This document shows, in pieces, positions 1 through 7,846 of a stretch of DNA of 9,259 bases. Below the pieces are notes generated by a model, which made no database searches, had not been told where the DNA came from, and worked only from the letters and a program-made list of their open reading frames with translations. Origin of the DNA: GWF2-43-63 sp035390965 (GTDB lineage: Bacteria; Bacteroidota; Bacteroidia; Bacteroidales; DTU049); NCBI GenBank assembly GCA_035390965.1, contig DAOPKE010000104.1, forward strand, positions 1-9,259, given 5' to 3'. A program made the position numbers and the translations under genes. The number at the start of each line of letters is the position of its first letter. The first letter of the stretch is position 1.

Positions 1-83
1 AGATATCCCTGAATTTCAGCTGCATCAATAAATGGCTGCATCGGAACATCGGGCATGTTGTATTTTTCCGGAGTGAATTTCAT
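1..83 (-). CDS. hydG: Probable [FeFe]-hydrogenase maturase HydG, N-terminal fragment (runs off the window)
   Basis: Only the first 27 codons are present; the frame is open to the window edge. The start ATG (81-83) lies 7 bases after a clear AGGAG ribosome site, the best in the window. The peptide starts MKFTPEKYNM and contains PFIDAAEIQGYL. A short proline-containing leader followed by an F-I-D-x-x-E-I segment resembles, from memory, the N-terminus of HydG, the radical-SAM tyrosine lyase that makes CO and CN ligands of the H-cluster. The radical-SAM CxxxCxxC motif would lie outside the window, so it cannot be confirmed. Context supports the call: it is the next gene, 22 bases after the receiver-kinase stop, in a hydrogenase operon. 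HydE or an unrelated gene remain possible. Confidence 0.55.
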   Translation of the reverse strand, partial: MKFTPEKYNMPDVPMQPFIDAAEIQGY

Positions 84-90
84 TGTGTTT

Positions 91-95
91 CTCCT
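91..95 (-). promoter_or_regulatory. Shine-Dalgarno site of the hydG-like gene
   Basis: Read on the minus strand, AGGAG lies 7 bases before the ATG at 83 and is preceded by an A-run. Most other genes in this unit have no recognisable Shine-Dalgarno sequence, so this site stands out and supports the start chosen for the partial gene. Confidence 0.6.
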
Positions 96-105
96 TTTTT
101 ATACC

Positions 106-1236
106 TCAGGAATTCTGAGGAATTTCTACGATAAATGTACTTCCTTTATCAGGTTCGCTAATAACACTAACCTGACCATGATAATATTCTTCAACCATTT
201 TTTTCATGATTGACAACCCAAGTCCGCTGCCACTGATCCCTTTGGTTCTCTCATTTTTAATACGGCTGAAATCCTGAAAGAGCTTTGTTATGTCTTCTTC
301 ACTTATTCCAATGCCTGTATCAGCCACAGAAACTTTAATTTTGTTTCCTTCCGATTTTATCAGAATAGTGACAGAACCATCCTGCACATTGTATTTTACT
401 GCATTTGAAACCAGATTGTTGAAAATGATTTCAATTTCAGAACTGTCAGCGTTTAAATATACACTGGGTTCATCGCTGTCGATAAAAACTTTAACGTTTT
501 TCTGAATAGCCATTGGGGTCATGGTGTCGATTGACAGACGTGCAATCTGTACCAGATCGACTTTAGTAATCTCACGTTTTTTCTTTCCATTTTCCAGTTT
601 GGTCAGGTCGAGCATATCCATGATGAGCGAACGCATTCCTCTGATTCGCTCCAGCGAACGGTCAATCATGGTTTCATAATCTTCCAGATTGCTGCCTACC
701 TGTTTGTCCTGCATAATACGAAGATAACCTTCCACTGCATTGATTGGAGACTTCAGCTCGTGAGATAACACCGACAGGAACTGAAAACGGATTTGTTTGC
801 CTTCGGTATTGAGCTGCTTGGTCATACGCGAAAGATAAACATGCTTGGTTATACCTTCCATAGCCGTTTTCAGCTCCTGTGGTGTGAAGGGTTTGGGTAC
901 AAAATTGTATGCGCCATTGTTGGTGGCTTTTATCGCAAGGTCGAGCGATGCATACGAAGTTATCATCATAACCGTTGTGTCGATTTGCTTCTGATTAATA
1001 TGCTCCAGGACTTCAATTCCATGAATTCCCGGCAGTTTATTATCCAGAAGAACAATGTCGATGGGTCCGGCATTGAGAATATCCAAAGCTTCTTCGCCGG
1101 TTCCTGCTTCAATCGACTCAAATGTGAACGCTTCGTCAATGAAAGGGAAGTCCACCGAGAAATTTTTCAGAATCCTCGAAATTCCGGAGCGGATGCCCGG
1201 TTCATCGTCCACAATCAATACTTTAAGCGTTGCCAT
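106..1236 (-). CDS. Receiver-histidine kinase hybrid (Rec-HisKA-HATPase), 376 aa
   Basis: A cytoplasmic signalling protein with an N-terminal receiver and a C-terminal kinase; no membrane segment is visible. Receiver (about 4-125): acidic pair D10/D11, phospho-acceptor D65 (LLDNKLPG), T93, and K115 in the KPF motif. A helical linker (about 125-150) leads to the HisKA dimerisation domain with phospho-accepting H159 in SHELKSP. The HATPase domain has an N-box (N274, N278), G1 box DTGIGIS (306-312) and G2 box GSGLGL (336-341). All catalytic residues look intact. An N-terminal receiver on a soluble kinase means its activity can be set by phosphorylation from another kinase, the likely candidate being the H-cluster kinase two genes upstream. 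It begins 12 bases after the single-domain receiver stop, without a Shine-Dalgarno site. The alternative is a kinase acting independently on the upstream receivers. The domain call is firm; the partner is inferred. Confidence 0.9.
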   Translation of the reverse strand: MATLKVLIVDDEPGIRSGISRILKNFSVDFPFIDEAFTFESIEAGTGEEALDILNAGPIDIVLLDNKLPGIHGIEVLEHINQKQIDTTVMMITSYASLDLAIKATNNGAYNFVPKPFTPQELKTAMEGITKHVYLSRMTKQLNTEGKQIRFQFLSVLSHELKSPINAVEGYLRIMQDKQVGSNLEDYETMIDRSLERIRGMRSLIMDMLDLTKLENGKKKREITKVDLVQIARLSIDTMTPMAIQKNVKVFIDSDEPSVYLNADSSEIEIIFNNLVSNAVKYNVQDGSVTILIKSEGNKIKVSVADTGIGISEEDITKLFQDFSRIKNERTKGISGSGLGLSIMKKMVEEYYHGQVSVISEPDKGSTFIVEIPQNS

Positions 1237-1248
1237 GGTATATTGTTT

Positions 1249-1644
1249 TTAAAGGTTTAAGAGCTTACCAACTTCAATTTCGAGCTGATCGTAGCGTAAT
1301 CCCTTTTCAAGATACAGATCGGCTTTGATCCATTTCTTTTCTTCTTCGGTATTAAGTCCGAACAACATTCCTGTTTCAGCGGTAACTGCTGTTGCAATGA
1401 TAACAGGAACATCGGGATATTTCTTTTTAATTTTATAGCTGAGAATAAAACCACTGTCCTTATTGTCCATCATGAGGTCAAAAATGGCCAGGTCAGGTTT
1501 GTTGGCATTAATCAGCTCTTCGCCTTCTTTCTGATTGTCGGCCGAAATGACATTGAATCCCATTTTTGTCATGTGCATGGTCAGCTGGGTCATGCTGTCA
1601 ATATCGTCATCCACAATCAACACTGTTTTCTTCTTGGTTTCCAT
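1249..1644 (-). CDS. Single-domain response regulator, 131 aa
   Basis: A stand-alone receiver with no output domain. The start at 1644 is chosen because it begins METKKK and the receiver fold starts at once; upstream in-frame ATGs would overlap the preceding kinase gene. Visible residues: acidic D12-D14, phospho-acceptor D56 (IFDLMMD), T85, and K114. K114 is followed by Gly, not the usual Pro, and the T-to-K stretch is about 7 residues longer than in CheY. Start region and sequence are clearly related to the receiver at 7847-8341: both begin METKK, share the GY/GF-x-VISA-x-x-KKEG-like pattern, and carry a Trp shortly before the last strand. It sits 13 bases after the H-cluster kinase and 12 bases before the receiver-kinase, so it could pass phosphate between the two. 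That role is inferred from position. Confidence 0.85.
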   Translation of the reverse strand: METKKKTVLIVDDDIDSMTQLTMHMTKMGFNVISADNQKEGEELINANKPDLAIFDLMMDNKDSGFILSYKIKKKYPDVPVIIATAVTAETGMLFGLNTEEEKKWIKADLYLEKGLRYDQLEIEVGKLLNL

Positions 1645-1657
1645 AACTATCTTTTTT

Positions 1658-3646
1658 TTACAATTTTTTCTGTCTTGGAATTTTGATTTTAAAACACGTT
1701 CCTGTTTGTCCCTGTGAAGGATCATCATTGGTCTCGATGTTGATTTGTCCGTTGTGCATTTTCACAATTCCGTAAATCAAAGGCAATCCGAGACCTGTAC
1801 CCTTGCCTATCGGTTTTGTTGTGAAAAACGGGGTGAAAATTTTATCAAGGTTTTCCTTCGAAATGCCAACACCTGTATCACCAATACTGAACTCAATTTC
1901 ATCACCGGCTTCGTTGATCTCAATTTTCAACGTACCACCATCCGGCATGGCTTCAATGGCATTCTTCTCAATGTTGGTGAGCACCTGCATCCACTGATCA
2001 TTGTCAATCCATGCAAAAGGGTTCGTGAGATTCGACTGAAAATCTATCTTGATATTTGTGGGCAAAATGATTGAATCAATGCTGTGATGCGTGAATGTCA
2101 CCACATTTGTTTCAACAAGATTGACCTGATTTTTTCTTGCGAAATTCAGCAACCCACCTACAATTTTTTTACAACGATCGGCCTGTTCAACAATGAGCTC
2201 CAGGTCCTTGCGGACAGGGCTTTCAGTTGGAGCTTCATCCATCAGAATGCTGGAATACATAGTGATAATTCCTAGCGGATTATTCAGTTCGTGTGCAATG
2301 CCAGCCGAAAGCTGACCCATATTGGCAAGCTTTTCTGATTGTTTCAGCGACTGCTGAGCCGAAGCAAGCATTTCGTTTGACAAATTCAAATTATTAATTG
2401 AGTCGTGCAGTTTTTCGATGGTAAAAGGCAAACACATCTCAGTTTCGGCCAAACCTTCCACAATGGCAATGGCATGTTCAACACAAGTGTCATAGCCACA
2501 AGCACCACAGTTAAGATGATCGGCGGGAGTCATTTTCCCCATGGCCATCAAAGCTTTCTGAATTTCTTCATCCGAAGGGGTCGGAATACGCCGGTCTGCC
2601 GGTTCAAAATGCTGCGAATAATCAATATCCTTTGCCGCCTCGTATTCGCGTTTCCATGCTTCCTTATCAAAATTAGTGAGTTTATCTCTCACATAATTGC
2701 GCAAATTCATTGTGCGCGTAAAAATCCGGTTGTTATTCGTCATTCCGGGTCCCATAATACAACCTTCGCAACAAAGAAGTTCGAGATGCTGCGAACGGTT
2801 CAGATCTTCCGCAAATTCCTTGATAGCTTCGCGGAAATGAACACGTCCCGAAGCAATAATGATATTCTCATCACAGATATTATCGGACTTATTGATGGAA
2901 TGAAGTTTTCCGCGTGTTACCGGGAAAATGGCTGCCCTACCCGCTTTGGGCGGATCGAAGTCTGAAGACGTTGTGGTTTGCGGATTCAGATTGAGTTTTT
3001 CAAACATATCGCGCAATTCCTTAAACGTAATAACATGATCCACCTCGGCTGATTCCGCTTTTTTCGCAATGCAGGGCCCAATAAAGACTGTTTTCAGATC
3101 ATCGCCATGTTTCTTTTTCATGATGCGATCCATGGCTACCATGGGCGATACAATCTTTGCGAGATAGGGTGTGAGCTCAGGAAAATAATGACGGACATAA
3201 TACACAATGGCAGGACAATCGGACGAAATGGTTTTTTCGGCCTCGTGGTCATCCATTACTTTTTTGTATTCCTTCCCCACCAGATCGGCTCCAAATCCCA
3301 CTTCGACCACATACTCAAAACCCATCTGACGCAACATACCAACCAATAAACGATAATCGGCAATATCGCTAAACTCTGCTGCAAAGCTGGGGGCAACAAG
3401 AGCAGCAACCTTATTATTGCTGCTCAGCAATGAATAAACACCCTGGGTTGTATCAACAAAAACCTTTGCACCCTGACTGCAGACTTTTGTGCAATTTCCA
3501 CATCCAATGCAACGCGAAGAAATTACCTCGGCCTGACCATTGATGATCTTAATCGCCTTGACCGGGCATTCTCTGACACAGGTATAACAAACCCTGCACC
3601 GGTCTTTGACCGTGTACACAAGCTCGTTGTTAATCAGATTGCCCAT
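1658..3646 (-). CDS. Histidine kinase with ferredoxin, modified [FeFe]-hydrogenase H-cluster and Fe-S sensor domains, 662 aa
   Basis: Domains in order: two [4Fe-4S] ferredoxin motifs (C17/C20/C23/C27 and C46/C49/C52/C56); an [FeFe]-hydrogenase large-subunit-like domain (about 80-330); a small Fe-S domain with C380, C383, C388 and C405 (NCGACGYDTC), like the PF04060-type domain; a helical linker (about 410-440); HisKA with H452 (AGIAHELNNP); and HATPase with N-box N558/N562, G1 DTGVGIS (590-596) and G2 GKGTGLGL (614-621). The H-cluster cysteines are kept at C144, C192, C292 and C296, with K195 and E198 of the L2 motif. However, L1 reads SSDCPA, so Asp143 replaces the proton-transfer Cys, and L2 starts GPC where catalytic enzymes have MPC. 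This points to an H2 or redox sensor rather than an efficient enzyme. No membrane segments. I chose ATG 3646 (AAGGA 6 bases upstream) over an in-frame GTG at 3682. Domain calls are firm; the ligand is inferred. Confidence 0.88.
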   Translation of the reverse strand: MGNLINNELVYTVKDRCRVCYTCVRECPVKAIKIINGQAEVISSRCIGCGNCTKVCSQGAKVFVDTTQGVYSLLSSNNKVAALVAPSFAAEFSDIADYRLLVGMLRQMGFEYVVEVGFGADLVGKEYKKVMDDHEAEKTISSDCPAIVYYVRHYFPELTPYLAKIVSPMVAMDRIMKKKHGDDLKTVFIGPCIAKKAESAEVDHVITFKELRDMFEKLNLNPQTTTSSDFDPPKAGRAAIFPVTRGKLHSINKSDNICDENIIIASGRVHFREAIKEFAEDLNRSQHLELLCCEGCIMGPGMTNNNRIFTRTMNLRNYVRDKLTNFDKEAWKREYEAAKDIDYSQHFEPADRRIPTPSDEEIQKALMAMGKMTPADHLNCGACGYDTCVEHAIAIVEGLAETEMCLPFTIEKLHDSINNLNLSNEMLASAQQSLKQSEKLANMGQLSAGIAHELNNPLGIITMYSSILMDEAPTESPVRKDLELIVEQADRCKKIVGGLLNFARKNQVNLVETNVVTFTHHSIDSIILPTNIKIDFQSNLTNPFAWIDNDQWMQVLTNIEKNAIEAMPDGGTLKIEINEAGDEIEFSIGDTGVGISKENLDKIFTPFFTTKPIGKGTGLGLPLIYGIVKMHNGQINIETNDDPSQGQTGTCFKIKIPRQKKL

Positions 3647-3652
3647 TTTCTT

Positions 3653-3657
3653 TCCTT
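3653..3657 (-). promoter_or_regulatory. Shine-Dalgarno-like site of the H-cluster kinase
   Basis: AAGGA on the minus strand lies 6 bases before ATG 3646. It decides the start: the longer in-frame reading would begin at a GTG (3680-3682) only 3 bases after the hydA stop, with no ribosome site and an N-terminal extension of 12 residues unlike ferredoxin-domain starts. Confidence 0.5.
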
Positions 3658-3685
3658 TTATGATATTAGCTGAACTGTCCACCGA

Positions 3686-5410
3686 TTATAATAACACCTC
3701 GCGTTTGATATAGTGTGTATGTAACAAATCATGACTCTTGTGACCCAGCGGTTCGCCAAGGAAATTATCATAGAGTTCAATGATTTCGGGATTTTTATGC
3801 GACACTTTCAACGATTCCTTGTCATCAATTTCGTAGAGTGATTGCATACGCGCCTCTATCACCGATTCATCAATACCTATGCGCTGTCCGCCACCGGCAA
3901 TACAACCACCGGGACAAGTCATTACTTCGATAAAATGAAGATCGTTTCGTCCATTTCTAATTTCATCAATCAGGGTTCTGGCATTGGCAAGACCGCTAAC
4001 AACAGCCACCCCCAGTTCCAGATCATTAATCTTTATTTTTGCTTCTTTGCGACCTTTCATGCCACGAACTGCATTAATTTTAAAATTGGTCAGCTCATTA
4101 CCAGTCAACTTTTTATATGCTGTACGCAAAGCTGCTTCCATCACACCACCCGATGCGCCGAAGATTTTACCAGCCGTACTGCGCACTCCAAGCGGAGAAT
4201 CAGTAAGTTGAGGTTCAATCTGATGCATGTCAATACCATAGAGATGAATAAGCTCAATCAATTCACGGGTAGTAAGCACCAAATCAACATCATTATACCC
4301 TTCGCGTCCCATGGTATCGCGCTGTGCCTCAAATTTTTTGGCAGTGCAAGGCATAATCGAAACAGAAAGAATATCCTGTGGTTTGAGGTTGACCTGTTCT
4401 GCAAAATAATTTTTAATAATTGCACCAGTCATTTGCTGCGGTGATTTGCAACTTGAAAGATTTTCGAGATATTCAGGTGCAAATTCTTCGGCAAACTTTA
4501 TCCATGCCGGGCAGCAACTGGTAAACATGGGCAGTGTTTTGCCTTTTACAATGCGATCGATCAATTCGGCCGATTCTTCCATAATAGTAAGGTCGGCGCC
4601 AAATGTTGTGTCAAACACAAATTTAAAGCCCATTTTACGCAATGCAGCATTCAAAATACCATTGATATCCTGTCCGGGTTTCATGCCGAATTCTTCGGCC
4701 AGCGAAACCGAAATAGAAGGAGCATATTGAACGATTACCGTTTTTTCTGTCTGATGCAGCATGGACTGAACCTCCGCAATCTGATTCCGTTCAGACAATG
4801 CACCAGTAGGACAAACCATCACGCAACGTCCGCAATTGACACAGCTGGAAGTGTTGAGTCCTTTGTTCATTGTGGCACCAATCACGGTTTTACTTCCGCG
4901 GTTAATGAATTCGATGCAGGAAACACCCATGGTTTCTTCACAAACACGTACACAACGACCACAAAGAATACATTTGTCAGGATCGCGGGTAATACTCAGA
5001 CTGGAATGATCCAGTTTATGATTGTTTTTCACTCCACGGATACGGCGGTCAACCACATGATATTCTTTTGAAAGACTCTGCAACTCACAATTTCCGTTGC
5101 GGATACAATACAAACAGTCGTCCGGATGGTTTGAAAGCAACAGCTCAACAATGGATTTGCGTGCTTCAACTACGCGTGGAGAATGGGTGCGGATTTTCAT
5201 TCCGTCGGCAACAGGAAAGGAGCATGAACTTACCAGTTTTCCGTTACCTTCCATTTCAACCACACACATGCGGCATGCACCGGTTGGAACAAAATCTTTC
5301 ATGTGACACAGCGTTGGTACTTTAATACCATTGCGGTTGAGAACTGTCAGAATGGTTTCGCCCTGAGCAGCTTCGTATTTATTTCCGTTTATTTCGATTG
5401 TCAGACTCAT
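3686..5410 (-). CDS. hydA: [FeFe]-hydrogenase catalytic subunit HydA, 574 aa
   Basis: Catalyses reversible 2H+ + 2e- to H2 at the H-cluster, in the cytoplasm. Cluster ligands in order: [2Fe-2S] C35/C46/C49/C63; His-ligated [4Fe-4S] H95/C99/C102/C108; two [4Fe-4S] C147/C150/C153/C157 and C190/C193/C196/C200; and the H-cluster motifs L1 TSCCPAW (C299, C300), L2 MPCTAKKFE (C355, K358) and L3 EVMTCPGGC (C499, C503). Length and residue numbers coincide with clostridial CpI, which is also 574 aa. The proton-path residues E279, E282, C299 and S319 are present, so it looks fully active. It has the accessory clusters of a group A enzyme and lacks the extra C-terminal [2Fe-2S] domain known in some HydA such as that of Thermotoga. 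Next to hydB (14 bases) and hydC, it is the H2-active subunit of a HydABC-type, probably electron-bifurcating complex; bifurcation itself is inferred. Confidence 0.97.
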   Translation of the reverse strand: MSLTIEINGNKYEAAQGETILTVLNRNGIKVPTLCHMKDFVPTGACRMCVVEMEGNGKLVSSCSFPVADGMKIRTHSPRVVEARKSIVELLLSNHPDDCLYCIRNGNCELQSLSKEYHVVDRRIRGVKNNHKLDHSSLSITRDPDKCILCGRCVRVCEETMGVSCIEFINRGSKTVIGATMNKGLNTSSCVNCGRCVMVCPTGALSERNQIAEVQSMLHQTEKTVIVQYAPSISVSLAEEFGMKPGQDINGILNAALRKMGFKFVFDTTFGADLTIMEESAELIDRIVKGKTLPMFTSCCPAWIKFAEEFAPEYLENLSSCKSPQQMTGAIIKNYFAEQVNLKPQDILSVSIMPCTAKKFEAQRDTMGREGYNDVDLVLTTRELIELIHLYGIDMHQIEPQLTDSPLGVRSTAGKIFGASGGVMEAALRTAYKKLTGNELTNFKINAVRGMKGRKEAKIKINDLELGVAVVSGLANARTLIDEIRNGRNDLHFIEVMTCPGGCIAGGGQRIGIDESVIEARMQSLYEIDDKESLKVSHKNPEIIELYDNFLGEPLGHKSHDLLHTHYIKREVLL

Positions 5411-5424
5411 AGTTCAATGGTTTT

Positions 5425-7344
5425 TTAGTACATTTCAATTGCTTCGAATTTGCAGGTTTCATAGCAGGCACCGCATCCGATACATTTGTCTTCCTGAATA
5501 AAATGCGGATTCTTTTTCGTTCCGATAATGGCGCCGGTGGGGCATTTTTTTGTACAAGCCGTGCAACCGGTACATTTATCCACAATAATTCTGAATTTAC
5601 GCAAATCCGTACATTTCCCAGCAGGACAAACACGGTCGAAAATATGTGCTTCGTACTCATCACGGAAATAACGGAGTGTGCTTAAGACCGGATTTGGAGC
5701 CGATTGACCAAGACCACACAATGAGGTGTCCTTGATAACTTTTGCCAGTTTTTCGAGTTGCAACACACCCTGAAAACGCTCAAGGGCTGCATTGTTGTCA
5801 CCGGGAGCAGGTTTAGAAGTAATGCTTTGCAGAATCTCGAGCATGCGCTTGGTTCCTTCGCGGCATGGGATACATTTTCCGCAGCTTTCGCGCTGAATGA
5901 AATCCATGAAGAATTTGGCAATGTCAACCATACATGTGTTTTCATCCATCACCACCAGACCGCCCGATCCCATCATGGCTCCAACAGCAATCAGATTCTG
6001 ATAATCAATCTCTATATCAAGATTTTCTTCAGTGATACAACCACCTGAAGGACCACCAATCTGCACAGCTTTGAATTTTTTATCAAAGGCAATTCCACCC
6101 GCAATGTCGAAAATAATTTCGCGAACCGTTGTTCCCATCGGAATTTCGACAAGTCCAGTATTTTTCACATTACCCGAAAGGGCAAATACTTTTGTACCCT
6201 TGCTCTTTTCGGTACCGGTAGAACTGAACCAATCGGCGCCTTTGAGAATAATTTCGGAAACATTGGCAAAAGTTTCGACATTATTGATACAACTGGGTTT
6301 CCCAAACAAACCACTTTCGGCCGGAAACGGCGGACGAGGGCTGGGCATACCGCGGTAACCTTCGATACTGTGCATCAGAGCGGTTTCTTCACCGCAAACA
6401 AATGCACCGGCACCCATTTTAATTTTTATTTTGAGGTCGAATCCCGAACCCATGATATTGTGTCCGAGCAGACCATAATCTTCAGCTTGTTTAATGGCAA
6501 TTTTCAAACGTTCAATGGCCAGCGGGTACTCGGCGCGGATATAAATATATGCAACCGTTGCACCAATAGCATAAGCGCCAATAGCCAGCCCTTCGAGCAA
6601 GCGATGTGGATCACCTTCAATAACGGCGCGATCCATAAAAGCACCAGGGTCGCCTTCATCGGCATTGCAAATCATATATTTCTGATCTGCAGGAGTTTTG
6701 TGAGCCAGTCTCCATTTGGTTCCTGTAGGAAATCCACCGCCGCCGCGTCCACGAAGGCCACTTTTTTCAATGGTATCAATCACATCTTCGCCACTCATGG
6801 TTTTGAGCGCTTTGATAAGGCCGGCATAACCACCATTCATGATGTATTCATCCATGCTGACCGGGTCGATGACGCCACAATTCTTAAGAACCAGACGTTT
6901 TTGTTTTACAAAGAAAGGATGTTCCTGAATATTTCTGATATTATCCCAGGGTTTGAGATCGGCAGTAATAAACTGCCCCAAAACATTTTGCTGATCTATA
7001 TTTCCGGACATTACCTGTTCGAAAACACCATTGACTTTATCAGCAGTAACTTTAGAAAAAGAGATTCTGTTTTTGCCCGGGAGTTTAATATCCATAATCG
7101 GTTCTACAGCGCAGAAACCGATGCAACCGACTTCGATGATTTCGCCGTCGATATTGTTGTTTTTCAGATATTCTTCAATAGCAGCTTTTGTTTTGGCTGC
7201 ACCAGCACCAAGGCCACAGGTACCGGCACCAATAAAAACAATGGTTTTTTTGCTGTCGGTTTCTTTTTCTGGTAATGCTACCGAAATTCCCTTTGCATTG
7301 CTTGCGGCAAGGTTCTCCAGATATTTTTTGATTGAGTTATTCAT
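5425..7344 (-). CDS. hydB: HydB: NuoF-like NAD(H)/FMN subunit of the bifurcating hydrogenase, 639 aa
   Basis: Flavoprotein subunit that exchanges electrons with NAD(H) and is the accepted flavin site of bifurcating HydABC enzymes. Domains: N-terminal thioredoxin-like ferredoxin (about 33-110) with C43 (GTCGLGAGA) and C74/C78 (GCIGFC); FMN/NADH-binding core with GLRGRGGGGFPTGTKW (196-211), NADEGDPGAFMDR (227-239) and GAGAFVCGEETAL (310-322); an SLBB-like region (about 385-465); the NuoF [4Fe-4S] motif ESCGKCIPCREGT (about 485-497) plus the Cys of SLCGLG (about 542); and a C-terminal pair of [4Fe-4S] clusters (CTGCTACTKKCP and CIGCGACYETC, about 590-630). The C-terminal ferredoxin pair is present in HydB and NfnB-like enzymes and absent from complex I NuoF, which favours a ferredoxin-linked role. 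It begins 5 bases after hydC, implying translational coupling. Only three Cys are visible in the N-terminal domain, as is common in HndB-like relatives. Confidence 0.95.
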   Translation of the reverse strand: MNNSIKKYLENLAASNAKGISVALPEKETDSKKTIVFIGAGTCGLGAGAAKTKAAIEEYLKNNNIDGEIIEVGCIGFCAVEPIMDIKLPGKNRISFSKVTADKVNGVFEQVMSGNIDQQNVLGQFITADLKPWDNIRNIQEHPFFVKQKRLVLKNCGVIDPVSMDEYIMNGGYAGLIKALKTMSGEDVIDTIEKSGLRGRGGGGFPTGTKWRLAHKTPADQKYMICNADEGDPGAFMDRAVIEGDPHRLLEGLAIGAYAIGATVAYIYIRAEYPLAIERLKIAIKQAEDYGLLGHNIMGSGFDLKIKIKMGAGAFVCGEETALMHSIEGYRGMPSPRPPFPAESGLFGKPSCINNVETFANVSEIILKGADWFSSTGTEKSKGTKVFALSGNVKNTGLVEIPMGTTVREIIFDIAGGIAFDKKFKAVQIGGPSGGCITEENLDIEIDYQNLIAVGAMMGSGGLVVMDENTCMVDIAKFFMDFIQRESCGKCIPCREGTKRMLEILQSITSKPAPGDNNAALERFQGVLQLEKLAKVIKDTSLCGLGQSAPNPVLSTLRYFRDEYEAHIFDRVCPAGKCTDLRKFRIIVDKCTGCTACTKKCPTGAIIGTKKNPHFIQEDKCIGCGACYETCKFEAIEMY

Positions 7345-7349
7345 GTCTG

Positions 7350-7817
7350 TTATTCTTTTGCGCGGTAAGTTTCAATGATTTCCTTAATCTTTTCCGTTGT
7401 CACCTTGGCAAAGAATTCGCCGTTGATGCAAATTACGGGAGCAAGACCGCAAGCGCCAATACACGCAACTACTTCAATGCTGAAAAGTCCGTCGCGCGTG
7501 GTTTGTCCGGCCTTGATTTTCAAAATCGATTCCAGTTCCTGCAGTACTGTGGCAGACCCCAGTACATGGCAAGCCGTACCACGACAAACCTGAATGTGGT
7601 ATCTGCCCACCGGTTCAAACCTGAACTGGTTGTAAAATGTAGCAACACCATAGATCTTGCTGGTTGGTACCTTTAATTTATTTCCTGTTTTAACAATGGC
7701 TTCTTCAGAAAGATATCCTTCCTTTTCCTGAATTTCCTGTAACAGCGGAATGAGTGAATCGCGTCCGCAGTTTTCGTAGTTTGCCAGAATTTTGTCAATT
7801 GTCGTTTCCATATCCAT
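7350..7817 (-). CDS. hydC: HydC: NuoE-like [2Fe-2S] subunit of the bifurcating hydrogenase, 155 aa
   Basis: Small thioredoxin-fold subunit that carries one [2Fe-2S] cluster beside the flavin of HydB. The four ligands are C78 and C83 (CRGTACHVLGS) and C119 and C123 (CIGACGLAP), with the standard NuoE spacing CxxxxC...CxxxC. The N-terminal helical part (about 5-65) contains the typical G-V-A-T-F-Y-x-Q-F segment. Length is normal for NuoE/HydC. The start at 7817 (MDMETT) is used; Met3 (7811) is an equally possible start, as no Shine-Dalgarno site separates them. It is the first of the three structural genes, 29 bases after the receiver gene upstream and 5 bases before hydB. Confidence 0.94.
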   Translation of the reverse strand: MDMETTIDKILANYENCGRDSLIPLLQEIQEKEGYLSEEAIVKTGNKLKVPTSKIYGVATFYNQFRFEPVGRYHIQVCRGTACHVLGSATVLQELESILKIKAGQTTRDGLFSIEVVACIGACGLAPVICINGEFFAKVTTEKIKEIIETYRAKE

Positions 7818-7846
7818 GTGTGTTGCTACATTATTTGGTTTAGTGA

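Noticed and set aside
1645..1728. 28-residue N-terminal extension of the receiver, overlapping the kinase gene
   Set aside because: The extension reads through the conserved C-terminus of the kinase in another frame, and the receiver fold begins exactly at the METKKK start.
3647..3682. Upstream GTG start for the H-cluster kinase (12 extra residues)
   Set aside because: No ribosome site at the GTG, which is only 3 bases past the hydA stop; the internal ATG has AAGGA 6 bases upstream and places the first ferredoxin motif at the usual distance.
6370..7275. Long (301-codon) plus-strand open frame opposite hydB
   Set aside because: It lies wholly within hydB, whose FMN, NADH and Fe-S motifs are unmistakable; its translation is rich in Phe, Asn and Ser and shows no domain, as expected of an antisense shadow.
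5425..7817. NuoE/NuoF-like pair as part of respiratory complex I or a formate dehydrogenase
   Set aside because: No other Nuo subunits or molybdenum enzyme are present, HydB carries the C-terminal ferredoxin pair, and a complete HydA follows 14 bases downstream.
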